Origin: an uncultured Roseicyclus sp.
Lineage (GTDB): Bacteria; Pseudomonadota; Alphaproteobacteria; Rhodobacterales; Rhodobacteraceae
Length of the DNA: 64,000 nt
Reading direction: 5' to 3'
Assembly (NCBI GenBank): GCA_937139335.1
Contig: CAKZPN010000037.1
Coordinates: 1 to 64,000 of the forward strand
In this document: piece by piece, positions 50,781-59,375 of the stretch
How positions within the stretch are numbered: position 1 is the stretch's first letter
How the letters are laid out: every line of letters begins with the position of its first letter
Notes under the pieces: model-generated
The model's database searches: none
Told to the model about the DNA's origin: nothing
What the model saw: the letters and a program-made list of their open reading frames with translations, nothing else
Program-made: the position numbers and the translations under genes

Positions 50781-52649
50781 CTACCCCCGTTCGTGGAAGT
50801 GGTCGTAGATCTTCTGGGCCAGCGCCTCGTTCACCCCGTCGACCGCCTTGAGGTCGGCAAGATCGGCGCGGCTGACCGCCTTGGCGCTTCCGAAATGGCT
50901 GAGGAGCGCGCGCTTGCGGGTGGCGCCGACTCCCGCGATGTCGTCGAGGGGCGTGGCGCTGACCGCCTTGGCGCGCTTCGCGCGGTGCGCGCCGATGGCG
51001 AAACGGTGCGCCTCGTCGCGCAGGCGCTGCACGAAGTAGAGCACCGGGTCGTTTCGTTTCAGCGCGAAGGGAAGCGCGCCCGGGCGGTGAAACTCCTCTT
51101 TCCCAAGGTCGCGGTCGATGCCCTTGGCGACGCCGATGAAGGGCACGTCATCGATGCCGAGATCGCCCATGATCTCCTTCACCGCGCTCACCTGCCCCGC
51201 ACCGCCGTCGATCAGCAGGAGGTCGGGCCAGGCTTCGCTCTCGCGGTCGGGGTCTTCCTTCAGCAGGCGCTGGAACCGGCGGGTCAGCACCTCCTTCATC
51301 ATCCCGAAATCGTCGCCCGGCGTCAGGTCTTCGCCGCGGATGTTGAACTTGCGGTACTGCGATTTCAGGAAACCGTCGGGGCCGGCCACGATCATCGCGC
51401 CGACCGCATGCGCGCCCTGGATGTGGGAGTTGTCGTAAACCTCAACTCGTTTTGGCGCCGCGTCGAGGCCAAAGGCCTCGGCCAGACCGTCGAGGAGCTT
51501 GGTCTGCGCCTGCCCCTCGGCCATGCGGCGCGCGAGGCTTTCGCGGGCGTTCCTGAGTGCGCCGTCGATCAGCTCCGCCTTCTCGCCGCGCTGGGGGACC
51601 ACGATCTCGACCTTGCGGCCGAGTTTCTGGCTGAGCGCGTCGATCATCAGGTCTGCATTCTCGATCTGGTGCGACAGGATCAATTGCCGGGGCGGTTCCT
51701 TCTGGTCGTAGAACTGGCCGAGGAAGGCCTCCAGCACCTCGGGTTCCTCGATGTCGGGACCGATGCGCGGGTAGAAATCGCGGTTGCCCCAGTTCTGGTT
51801 GGCGCGGATGAAGAAGACCTGCACACAGGCCTGCCCGCCCTCCATGTGGAGCGCGATCACGTCGGCCTCGCGCACGCCGCGCGGGTTGATGCCCTGTGTC
51901 GACTGCACGTTGGTGAGCGCCCGGATCCGGTCGCGGAGCGCGGCGGCGCGTTCGAATTCCATTGCCTCGGAGGCCTTGGCCATCTGGCTCGCTAGTTGCG
52001 CCTGCAGGTCGGTCGAGTCGCCCTTGAGGAACCGGACGGCGTCGGCGACCGAGGCGCTGTAATCCTCGGCGGTGATGTAGCCGGTGCAGGGCGCGGAGCA
52101 GCGCTTGATCTGGTAGAGCAGGCAGGGCCGCGAGCGCGACTCAAATGTCGCGTCGGTGCAGTTGCGCAGCAGGAACACACGCTGAAGCTGGTTCAGCGTG
52201 CGGTTCACCGCGCCGGCGCTGGCGAAAGGGCCGAAATACTCGCCCGTCTCCGACTTCGCGCCGCGATGCTTCTTGATCTGCGGGAACGGGTGGGTCCGGC
52301 TGACGAGAATGTTGGGGAAAGACTTGTCGTCGCGCAGCAGCACGTTGTAGCGCGGCTTCAGCTGCTTGATGAGGTTCTGTTCCAGTAGCAGCGCCTCGGT
52401 CTCGGTGCGCGTGGTCAGGAACATCATCGAGGCGGTTTCGCGGATCATCCGCGCGATGCGGGGGCTGTGGCCCGCCGGCTTTGCATAGTTCGAGACACGC
52501 TTCTTCAGCGCCCGCGCCTTGCCCACGTAAAGCACACGGCTCTGAGCATCGAGCATGCGGTAGACGCCCGGCGAATTGTCGAGTGTCTTGAGGTAGGACT
52601 GGATCACCTCGTGGCCCGTTTCGGGGCTGGTGGGCGGTGTATCAGGCAT
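50781..52649 (-). CDS. uvrC: UvrABC excinuclease subunit C
   Basis: UvrC makes both incisions in nucleotide excision repair. The 622-residue protein has GIY-YIG ([21 protein letters not shown] near residue 30), a cysteine stretch ([29 protein letters not shown]), a UVR motif ([24 protein letters not shown]), the RNase H-like nuclease domain ([32 protein letters not shown]) and a C-terminal helix-hairpin-helix pair. The start is [10 protein letters not shown]. An AT-rich 301-bp region lies upstream. Confidence 0.96.
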   Translation of the reverse strand: MPDTPPTSPETGHEVIQSYLKTLDNSPGVYRMLDAQSRVLYVGKARALKKRVSNYAKPAGHSPRIARMIRETASMMFLTTRTETEALLLEQNLIKQLKPRYNVLLRDDKSFPNILVSRTHPFPQIKKHRGAKSETGEYFGPFASAGAVNRTLNQLQRVFLLRNCTDATFESRSRPCLLYQIKRCSAPCTGYITAEDYSASVADAVRFLKGDSTDLQAQLASQMAKASEAMEFERAAALRDRIRALTNVQSTQGINPRGVREADVIALHMEGGQACVQVFFIRANQNWGNRDFYPRIGPDIEEPEVLEAFLGQFYDQKEPPRQLILSHQIENADLMIDALSQKLGRKVEIVVPQRGEKAELIDGALRNARESLARRMAEGQAQTKLLDGLAEAFGLDAAPKRVEVYDNSHIQGAHAVGAMIVAGPDGFLKSQYRKFNIRGEDLTPGDDFGMMKEVLTRRFQRLLKEDPDRESEAWPDLLLIDGGAGQVSAVKEIMGDLGIDDVPFIGVAKGIDRDLGKEEFHRPGALPFALKRNDPVLYFVQRLRDEAHRFAIGAHRAKRAKAVSATPLDDIAGVGATRKRALLSHFGSAKAVSRADLADLKAVDGVNEALAQKIYDHFHERG

Positions 52650-52950
52650 GTCCGTCGGGGCTTTCGCGATTCCTTGGTGGGCTGCACCGGATTTCAGGTC
52701 TGATCAAGAGAAGAGCTTTCCACCAATCCTGTGGACAACCTTGCGGAGAACTCCGGGGCGAGAGGAATTTTTCCTTGTTCTCGGGCCGGTTCTGCCTTTT
52801 GCCTAATTTTTAGGCGGTCTGGCAAGCCACGGATTTATCTAGCTATTTTTTTACGATGCGGGACGTTTCACGGGGGCGTTACACGAGGTTAACATAAGGT
52901 TTACATTGCAAGGACCGGTGGAAAAGTCACTTCGACCTCTGCGCAACGGG
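52650..52950. promoter_or_regulatory. AT-rich intergenic region upstream of uvrC
   Basis: These 301 bp between the uvrC start and the SDR stop are much richer in A/T than the surroundings. They contain a 6-bp palindrome GCCTAATTTTTAGGC (52801-52815), TTTATCTAGCTATTTTTTTA, GGTTAACATAAGG, and a DnaA-box-like TGTGGACAA (52730-52738). GTTC-N8-GTTC at 52777-52792 is one base longer than the alphaproteobacterial LexA spacing. The uvrC promoter must be in here; no ORF, tRNA or clear sRNA was seen. Confidence 0.5.
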
Positions 52951-53727
52951 CTATTCGACGCCAAGGATGTCCGGCGTCTGCCACGCCAGATGCTGACCGC
53001 CATCGACGCAGATCAACTGCCCCGTGACGGCGCGGGCCGTGAGGAAATAGCGCAGCGCCTCGCAGATGTCCTGCGGGTCCGCGCCGCGCTCCAGAATCGT
53101 CGCCGCGCGCTGACGGGCGAAATGCTCGGGCGTCTGGCGCGCGCCCCGCAGCGTGGGACCGGGGCCGATGGCATTCACGCGGACGCGCGGGGCCAGCGCC
53201 TGCGCCGAGGTGCGGGTGAGCGCCCAGAGACCCATCTTGGCAATGGTGTAGCTCATGAACTCCGGCGTGGGTTTCAGCACGCGCTGGTCGATCATGTTCA
53301 CGACCAGGCCCTGCGCCACCGGCTCGCCGTTCTCGTCGGCCACAGGCTCCGGCACCTGCGCGGCCAGCGCCTGCGTCAGCACGAAGGGTGCGCGCAGGTT
53401 CGATTCCATGTGCCTGTCCCAGCTGTCGCGGGTCGCGCTGGCAAGGCTGTCGTATTCGAAGATGGAGGCGTTGTTGACGAGGACGGTGATCGCCCCACCC
53501 AGCGCCTCGGCCGCACGCGGCAGCAGGCCCTGCATCTCGTCCTCGACCGTCAGGTCGGCGGGAAGGGTGACGGCGGCGCGGCCCAGCGCGCGCACCTCCT
53601 CGGCCACCTGTTCGGCATCATCCCCGCTGATGGCGAAGTGGATCGCCACGTCATGGCCGGCGCGGGCAAGCTCCAGCGCCATCGCGCGGCCAAGCCGCCG
53701 CGCCGCCCCTGTCACGAGTGCCGTCAT
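52951..53727 (-). CDS. SDR-family oxidoreductase (pteridine-reductase-like)
   Basis: This 258-residue SDR has TGAARRLGRAMALELA, NNASIFEYDSL, a YTIAK catalytic Y-x3-K, a NAIGPGPTLRG loop, and a GQLICVDGGQHL end. The TGA-RRLG motif is of the FolM/pteridine-reductase group. The substrate is not proven. It lies 11 nt after the antiporter gene, on the same transcript, and ends just before the AT-rich uvrC leader. Confidence 0.85.
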   Translation of the reverse strand: MTALVTGAARRLGRAMALELARAGHDVAIHFAISGDDAEQVAEEVRALGRAAVTLPADLTVEDEMQGLLPRAAEALGGAITVLVNNASIFEYDSLASATRDSWDRHMESNLRAPFVLTQALAAQVPEPVADENGEPVAQGLVVNMIDQRVLKPTPEFMSYTIAKMGLWALTRTSAQALAPRVRVNAIGPGPTLRGARQTPEHFARQRAATILERGADPQDICEALRYFLTARAVTGQLICVDGGQHLAWQTPDILGVE

Positions 53728-53738
53728 CCTGGGCCTCC

Positions 53739-54692
53739 CTACGCAAGCACCAGCAGGAGATATGCCACATAGAGCGCCGTGAAAACCACGCCAACCAGCC
53801 GGCCCATCGACCAGCGCAGGAACACGAAGGGCGCCAGCACCAGCGAGGCGGCCAGCATCACCCACATGTCGAAGCGCAGGATGCCGGGGTCGACCGGGAT
53901 CGGGCCGACCAGCGCGGCGACGCCGATGATGCCCAGCAGGTTGAACATGTTCGAGCCGATGACATTGCCCAGCGCCACGTCGGAATGGCGCCGGACAGCA
54001 GCCATCACGGTCGTCGCCAGTTCCGGCAGCGAGGTTCCGATGGCCACGAGCGTCAGGCCGATGACCGTGTCGCTGACCCCGAAGGCCTGGGCGATCTCGA
54101 CCGAGCTGTCGACCAGCAGGTCCGCGCCCAGCGGAAGGCCGACGAGGCCCAGCGCGAGATAGACGCCGATCTGCCACCACGGCATGTCGGGGTCGGCCTC
54201 CTCGAGTTCCTCTTCGTCGGCGGCCGCCCCGTTCGCGGCGCGGCGGTGGTCGCGCACGCTGCGGGCGGAATCGACCAGTATCGCGGCCAGCGCCGCCAGC
54301 AGGATCAGGCCGCTCCACCAGGTGAAGGGCCCGACATAGGCGAGCCCCATGAACAGGAGCGTGCCCGCGATCATGAACAGGAAGCTGCGGCTGGTGTCGC
54401 TGCCCGCCGCGATCCCGAAGAACATCGCCGGGATGCCGAGGATCAGCAGCACGTTCGCGGTGTTCGACCCGATCACGTTGCCGAGCGCGAGGCCGGGCAC
54501 GCCGTTCAGAACCGCCTTGATCGAGATCAGAAGCTCGGGCGCGGAGGTGCCGAAGGCGACGACGGTGAGGCTGACGATCAGCGCCGGGATGCCGAGCCGC
54601 AGGCTGAGGTTCACCGCCCCTTTCACCAGCGTGTCACCGGCCAGAAGCAGGATGATCAGGCCGAGGCCGGCAAAGAAGAACTCAAGGATCAC
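53739..54692 (-). CDS. CaxA/YrbG-type calcium/sodium antiporter
   Basis: This 317-residue inner-membrane exchanger has two inverted repeats with the CaCA-family motifs: VSLTVVAFGTSAPELLISI and LGNVIGSNTANVLLILG in the first half, and VIGLTLVAIGTSLPELATTV and GNVIGSNMFNLLGIIG in the second. About ten helices are visible. A Glu/Asp-rich loop (ADEEELEEADPD) separates the repeats. The start is GTG at 54692. It probably exports Ca2+ or Na+. Confidence 0.9.
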   Translation of the reverse strand: MILEFFFAGLGLIILLLAGDTLVKGAVNLSLRLGIPALIVSLTVVAFGTSAPELLISIKAVLNGVPGLALGNVIGSNTANVLLILGIPAMFFGIAAGSDTSRSFLFMIAGTLLFMGLAYVGPFTWWSGLILLAALAAILVDSARSVRDHRRAANGAAADEEELEEADPDMPWWQIGVYLALGLVGLPLGADLLVDSSVEIAQAFGVSDTVIGLTLVAIGTSLPELATTVMAAVRRHSDVALGNVIGSNMFNLLGIIGVAALVGPIPVDPGILRFDMWVMLAASLVLAPFVFLRWSMGRLVGVVFTALYVAYLLLVLA

Positions 54693-54696
54693 TCTG

Positions 54697-54888
54697 TCAG
54701 CCCTGTCCGTCTTGGCACTGACGGCACGGGCCGCCGCCAAGATTGTAGCGCCCGCACTCGGGGCAAAGCCGCGGCCTCGGCAATCCGCCCGGGCGCCCGC
54801 CCCGGCCCCCGATGCGCGGCCATTTCAGACGGCCGAACATGGCCAGCACCGCCATGAAGATCAGGAAGAGGCTGACGATCTTCAGCAT
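54697..54888 (-). CDS. Zinc-ribbon transmembrane miniprotein
   Basis: A 63-residue protein: an N-terminal helix (MLKIVSLFLIFMAVLAMFG), a basic Gly/Arg linker, and two Cys pairs (RLCPECGRYNLGGGPCRQCQ) that look like a zinc ribbon. The start ATG shares a base with the stop of the S49 protease; a GTG one codon upstream (54891) is an alternative. It is 4 nt before the antiporter gene. I know no function for it. Confidence 0.72.
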   Translation of the reverse strand: MLKIVSLFLIFMAVLAMFGRLKWPRIGGRGGRPGGLPRPRLCPECGRYNLGGGPCRQCQDGQG

Positions 54889-55691
54889 CACGACAGTCCG
54901 TACCGCGACCAGAGCGCGCGATCCTCGATTCCGGCGGTCAGCTCGGCGGTGACGCTGGCGCCGAAGCGTTGGAACAGCCCGCGCTTCGGGCCGAATTTCT
55001 GGAAGCGGGTCTTGTCGCCGTAGAGAGCCTTCAGCTTCGGCACGGCATGGGCGACGCCGTCGGCGAGGCCCAGGTCGACGGCGCGCTGGCCGGCCCAGAA
55101 CTGCCCGGTGAAGATGTCCTCGTCCGTGCTCAACCGGTCGCCGCGCCGCGCCTTCACATGGGCGATGAAGGAGGCGTGGATCTGGTCCTGAAGCGTGCGC
55201 AGCCGCGCGACTTCCTCCGGGGACTCGGGCCGGAACGGGTCGAGCAGCGACTTGTTGCTTCCTGCGGTGTGCAGGCGACGTTCGATCCCGATCCGCGCGA
55301 TGGCCTCGGTGAAGCCGAAGCCGGCCGAGATCACGCCGATGGAGCCGACGATGGAGCTGTCGTCGACCCAGATGTCATCTGCCGCACAGGCCAGCCAGTA
55401 GCCGCCCGAGGCCGCGACATCCTCGACGAAGGCATGAACGGGGATCTTCTTTTCCTCCGCCAGCCGCCGGATCCGCGCCGCGATGAGCGAGGATTGCGCC
55501 GGGCTGCCGCCGGGGGAGTTCAGCACCAGCGCCACAGCCGCCGGCTTCCCGCGGGAAAAGGCACGCTCGATGGCGGGGGCCAGCGCGCTGTCGCTGAGCG
55601 TGCCGCCGCGCGCCGAGGCCGCGATGACGCCGGAGAGCGTGACCACCGAAACCACCGGGTCTTTCGGGATGAACGGAATGAAGCGCTTCAT
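54888..55691 (-). CDS. S49-family (SppA/SohB-like) serine peptidase
   Basis: This 267-residue protein has the S49 core: PVVSVVTLSGVIAASARGG, VALVLNSPGGSPAQSSLIAARIRRLAE (oxyanion and entry), HAFVEDVAASGGYWLACAADDIWVDDSSIVGSIGVIS with the nucleophile Ser in AASGGYWLA, and a Lys candidate later. No N-terminal helix is visible with the MKRFIP start, so it may be cytoplasmic or peripheral. It degrades leftover signal peptides or membrane proteins in relatives. It opens the operon. Confidence 0.88.
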   Translation of the reverse strand: MKRFIPFIPKDPVVSVVTLSGVIAASARGGTLSDSALAPAIERAFSRGKPAAVALVLNSPGGSPAQSSLIAARIRRLAEEKKIPVHAFVEDVAASGGYWLACAADDIWVDDSSIVGSIGVISAGFGFTEAIARIGIERRLHTAGSNKSLLDPFRPESPEEVARLRTLQDQIHASFIAHVKARRGDRLSTDEDIFTGQFWAGQRAVDLGLADGVAHAVPKLKALYGDKTRFQKFGPKRGLFQRFGASVTAELTAGIEDRALWSRYGLS

Positions 55692-55841
55692 ATCAGGCGA
55701 TGTAGAGTGCAGCTTGCGGAGGAACAAGGCGGCACGGCAACTTGTGGCAAGCTGTCACCGGGCGGCACCGGAAGCTGGCAGGCGCTGGCGTGAACGCCTG
55801 CGCGCGGATAGGGTCGCGGGCGAACGGGAAGAGGTCGGCAC

Positions 55842-56765
55842 ATGCCCCACGACATCGTGATCCTTGGCGTTTTCGTCGCCGATGCCGCGTTTCGCTGCAG
55901 CCGGTTGCCGAAGCTGGGCGAGACGCTGATCGGCACCGGCTTCACGCTCGGACCCGGCGGCAAGGGATCGAACCAGGCGGTGGCGGCGGCGAAGGCCGGC
56001 GGCGACGTCGGGTTCCTCGCGCGGATCGGCGACGACACCTTCGGCGCGATGGGCATGACAACCTGGACCGAGGCCGGGGTGAGCCCATTGGTGATCCGAG
56101 ACGCCACCCGCGCGACCGGGGCCGCCGGCATCTTCATCGAGGAGGGCGAGGGGCGCAACGCCATCATCATCAGCCCGGGCGCCGCGGCGGCGATCACGGT
56201 GGAGGATGTGGAGGCCGAAGCGGCAATCATCGGCGGCGCGAAGGTCGCGGTGACGCAGCTGGAACAGCCGGTGGAGGTTGCGCAGCGGTTCCTGCAGATC
56301 GCAGTGGCGGGTGGTGCGGCCACGATCCTGAACCCCGCCCCGGCGACGGCCCTGCCCGAAGGGATGCTGGCGCTCTGCGACTACGCCACTCCCAACGAGG
56401 CCGAGGCGGAGGCGCTGACCGGCATCGCCGTCACTGACCGCGACAGTGCGGCGCGGGCGGCGGCGGCGCTTCTGTCGCAGGGCGTGCGGCGCGCGGCGAT
56501 CATCACGCTCGGCGGCGAGGGCGCGCTGGTGCGGGACGCGGATGGCACCCGCCATGTGCCGGCGATGCAGGCGGGGCCGGTCGTGGACACCACGGGCGCG
56601 GGCGATGCGTTCAACGGCGGGTTCGCCTGCGCGCTTGCGCAAGGCCTGGCGCTGGACGAGGCGCTGCGCTTCGCCACCGCGGTGGCCGCGCTGTCGGTGA
56701 CGAAACCCGGCACGGCGGCCTCGATGCCCGCGCGGGCCGAGGTCGAGGCGCTCCTGGCGCGCTAG
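55842..56765 (+). CDS. Ribokinase-family (PfkB) sugar kinase
   Basis: This 307-residue kinase has the PfkB signatures: GPGGKGSNQAVAAAKAGGDVGFLARIGDD near the start and DTTGAGDAFNGGFACALA near the end, where the Asp is the catalytic base. Similarity is closest to ribokinase, but the substrate is not proven. It has GAGG before its ATG. It diverges from the S49 peptidase gene and stands at the edge of a catabolic cluster. Confidence 0.9.
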   Translation: MPHDIVILGVFVADAAFRCSRLPKLGETLIGTGFTLGPGGKGSNQAVAAAKAGGDVGFLARIGDDTFGAMGMTTWTEAGVSPLVIRDATRATGAAGIFIEEGEGRNAIIISPGAAAAITVEDVEAEAAIIGGAKVAVTQLEQPVEVAQRFLQIAVAGGAATILNPAPATALPEGMLALCDYATPNEAEAEALTGIAVTDRDSAARAAAALLSQGVRRAAIITLGGEGALVRDADGTRHVPAMQAGPVVDTTGAGDAFNGGFACALAQGLALDEALRFATAVAALSVTKPGTAASMPARAEVEALLAR

Positions 56766-56809
56766 AGCGTCAGGCCGGGATCGCGCATTCCGTTGCGCGG
56801 CGCCCCGGA

Positions 56810-57118
56810 TCAGACCTCCAGATCCGCCACAAAGATGCCGGCGTGGCCGCCCGAACACGCCTCCACCAGCATGCCGCCTGCCCGTAGGTGGTCGGGGTGC
56901 GCCTCGTAGGCGAGATGCGCGTCGCGGTCGACGAACATGACCGAGAACCCGTAAGCGTAGCGCTGCGACTTCCCCTCGTAGTCGCGGTTCGGGCCATGTG
57001 CGAAACCGGACGCACCGGGGAGGTTGGCGCAGACCTCCGCGAGGATCGGCATTGCGGCCTCGATCCGGTCGCGGCCCTCGGGGCCATCCGGGTCCATCAG
57101 GACGATGTGGTGCAGCAT
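56810..57118 (-). CDS. Dabb-domain (stress-responsive A/B barrel) protein
   Basis: This 102-residue protein (MLHHIVLMDPDGPEGRDRIEAAMPILAEVCANLPGASGFAHGPNRD, ...AYEAHPDHLRAGGMLVEACSGG) has the ferredoxin-like Dabb fold. Members bind or tautomerise small carbonyl compounds, and appear in sugar-catabolic clusters. It lies 5 nt after the glycerate kinase gene. Confidence 0.85.
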   Translation of the reverse strand: MLHHIVLMDPDGPEGRDRIEAAMPILAEVCANLPGASGFAHGPNRDYEGKSQRYAYGFSVMFVDRDAHLAYEAHPDHLRAGGMLVEACSGGHAGIFVADLEV

Positions 57119-57123
57119 GGGGA

Positions 57124-58356
57124 TCAGCCTTCGATCAGGATTGCGCGGAAGTCATTCACATTGGTGCGCGTCGGGCCGGTGACAACCTGCGCGCCGATCT
57201 TGCCGAAGAAGGTATGGGCGTCGTTGGCCGCCAGCGCCTCGGCGGGGTCGACACCTCCGGCCTTTGCATCGGCCAGCGTGCCGGGGCCGATGATTGCGCC
57301 CGCGACCTCGGCGGCGCCGTCCACGCCGTCGGTGTCGCAGGCGATGGCATGGATGCCGGGCGCGCCCTTCAGCGCGAGCGCCAGCGCCAGCGCGTATTCG
57401 GCATTCGGCCCGCCGATGCCGTTACCTCGCCGGGTAACAGTCAATTCCCCGCCCGACAGGATCACGCGCGGACCCTTGGCTGCGAGGGCGCGCCGGGCGT
57501 GTTCGGCGGCCACCTCGCGCGCTTCGCCCTCGATCGCGTCGCCAAGCATCTCGACGGCACAGCCCTGCTCCTCGGCCAGTTCCGCCGCGGCGGCGAGCGA
57601 CTGCGCGGGGGCGGCATAGATCACGTTCTCGACGCGCGACAGGCGCGGATCGTCCGGCGGCAGCGGGTCGCCGCCTGCCTCGAGGAAGGCCCGGATCGAC
57701 GCGGGCGCGCTCACGCCCCACCTCTCCAGCGCCGCCAGCGCGCGCGCGGCGTCGCCGCGGTGACCGACCGTGGGGCCCGAGGCGATGTCGCCCGGATCGT
57801 CGCCCGGCACGTCCGAGATCATAAGCGCCAGCATCCGCGCCGGATAGGCGGCGGCGGCCAGCCGGCCGCCCTTCACCGCCGAAAGCTCCTTGCGGATACC
57901 GTTGATCTCCCCGATCGGCGCGCCGGAGGCGAGCAGGGCCTGCGTCAGCGCCTGTTTCTCCGCCAGCGTGATGCGGTCGGACGGCGCGCAGAGCAGAGCG
58001 GAGCCGCCGCCGGAGATCAGCGCCAGCACAAAATCGCCCACGCCCAACCCCTCCAGCAGGTCCAGCATGCGGCGCGTTGCGGTAACGCCCGCCGCGTCGG
58101 GCACCGGATGCGCCGCCTCGACAATCTCGATGCCCGCACAGGGGCGCGCATAGCCGTAGCGCGTGATGACCAGCCCTTCGCAAGGCCCCCAGGCCGCCTC
58201 CACCGCTTCGGCCATGCGGGCGCTGGCCTTGCCCGCGCCGACCACGACGACGCGCCCCGGAGGCTTCGGCGGCAGAGCGGCGGCAAGGCTCTGCATCGGG
58301 TCGGCCACGGCCACGGCCCGGTCGAACAGCGCGCGGAGCAACTCGGGCGGCGTCAT
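57124..58356 (-). CDS. Glycerate 2-kinase (MOFRL family)
   Basis: This 410-residue protein is of the type-2 glycerate kinase family: GRVVVVGAGKASARMAEAV, FVLALISGGGSALLCAP, GPTVGHRGDA and the MOFRL-type ending (RVILSGGELTVTRRGNGIGGPNAEYALALA). It phosphorylates glycerate to 2-phosphoglycerate. Its 3' neighbour is the Dabb protein and it overlaps the LacI regulator gene by 4 nt, suggesting regulation by that repressor. Confidence 0.92.
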   Translation of the reverse strand: MTPPELLRALFDRAVAVADPMQSLAAALPPKPPGRVVVVGAGKASARMAEAVEAAWGPCEGLVITRYGYARPCAGIEIVEAAHPVPDAAGVTATRRMLDLLEGLGVGDFVLALISGGGSALLCAPSDRITLAEKQALTQALLASGAPIGEINGIRKELSAVKGGRLAAAAYPARMLALMISDVPGDDPGDIASGPTVGHRGDAARALAALERWGVSAPASIRAFLEAGGDPLPPDDPRLSRVENVIYAAPAQSLAAAAELAEEQGCAVEMLGDAIEGEAREVAAEHARRALAAKGPRVILSGGELTVTRRGNGIGGPNAEYALALALALKGAPGIHAIACDTDGVDGAAEVAGAIIGPGTLADAKAGGVDPAEALAANDAHTFFGKIGAQVVTGPTRTNVNDFRAILIEG

Positions 58357-59366
58357 GCGTCCGTCCCGAGGCTCGAGGCGCGGGCGACAAGGCGCACGGG
58401 GCTGCGTAGCTCCGGCTCGGGTCGTTCGCCCTCGACCATCCAGGCCAGAAGCCGCGCGGCAGTGTCCCGCGCGAAGCCTGCGATGTCGCAGGAGACCGAG
58501 GACAGTTGCGGCCAGCTTTGCGCCGCCTCCTCGATGTCGTCGAAGCCCACGACGCGGAAGGCGTCACCGACCGGCCGGCCGGCGCGCGCGAACCCGGCCA
58601 TCAGGCCCAGCGCCACCAGATCGTTGAAGCAGATCGCGGCATCGACCTCGGGGTGGTCCGCGATCAACGTCTCGGCCGCCTGCATCCCGAAGGCGCGGGA
58701 GGATTTGCCGTGCAGCGCGACCTCCTCCAGCCCCTCGGCTTTCAGCACTTCGCGCCAGCCCGACTTGCGCTCGCGCGTGATCGCCCGGCCCGGCAGGCCG
58801 CCGACAAAGGCGATGTGGCGCGCGCCCTGGTCCAGCAGGTGACGCGCGGCCTTGGCGCTGCCGGTGGCGTAGTCGAAGCTCGCGAAGGGGAAGAGATCGG
58901 TCCGTTCGTCCATCTTGCGCAGCACCTGCAGCACCGGCAGGCCGGTGCGGGCAAGCTGGTCGAATGTGCCCGGTGCCTCGCCATAGGCGGGCGAGATGAC
59001 CAGCGCAGAGACCCCGTGCTCGATCATCGAGCCGACGAGCTTGGCCTGCAACTCCGGGTCTTCATCGGCATTGGCGATGACGGTGGCATAGCCCTCGGCG
59101 GCGAGCGCCATCTGCAGCGAGGTCGCGAACTCGGTGAAGAACGGGTTGCGCAGGTCGTTGATCAGCACGCCCACCAGCCCGACGGAGGCAGAGCGCAGGT
59201 TGGCCGCGGCCCGGTTGTAGACATAGCCGATCTCGGCCATCGCGGCCTCGACCGCCTTGCGGGTTTCCGGCCGCACCTGTTTCGAGCCCTGCAGGACGAG
59301 CGACACGGTCGATTTCGAGACACCCGCGCGGGCGGCGACATCCATGATGGTGGGGCGGCGTTTCAT
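58353..59366 (-). CDS. LacI-family transcription regulator
   Basis: This 337-residue regulator has an N-terminal helix-turn-helix (TIMDVAARAGVSKSTVSLVLQGSKQV) with the hinge, and a periplasmic-binding-like ligand domain (VGLVGVLINDLRNPFFTEFATSLQMAL; FVGGLPGRAITRERKSG; EVDAAICFNDLVALGLM). Ligand unknown, presumably the sugar or a derivative. Its start is 9 nt downstream of the DUF993 gene's end and its stop overlaps the glycerate kinase gene by 4 nt. Confidence 0.94.
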   Translation of the reverse strand: MKRRPTIMDVAARAGVSKSTVSLVLQGSKQVRPETRKAVEAAMAEIGYVYNRAAANLRSASVGLVGVLINDLRNPFFTEFATSLQMALAAEGYATVIANADEDPELQAKLVGSMIEHGVSALVISPAYGEAPGTFDQLARTGLPVLQVLRKMDERTDLFPFASFDYATGSAKAARHLLDQGARHIAFVGGLPGRAITRERKSGWREVLKAEGLEEVALHGKSSRAFGMQAAETLIADHPEVDAAICFNDLVALGLMAGFARAGRPVGDAFRVVGFDDIEEAAQSWPQLSSVSCDIAGFARDTAARLLAWMVEGERPEPELRSPVRLVARASSLGTDA

Positions 59367-59375
59367 GGCCCCTTG

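Noticed and set aside
52730..52738. DnaA-box-like TGTGGACAA as a replication origin
   Set aside because: One near-match box in an AT-rich gap next to uvrC, with no neighbouring origin genes, is not enough.
52777..52792. LexA-like GTTC-N8-GTTC upstream of uvrC
   Set aside because: The alphaproteobacterial SOS box has a 7-nt spacer (GTTC-N7-GTTC); this one has 8.
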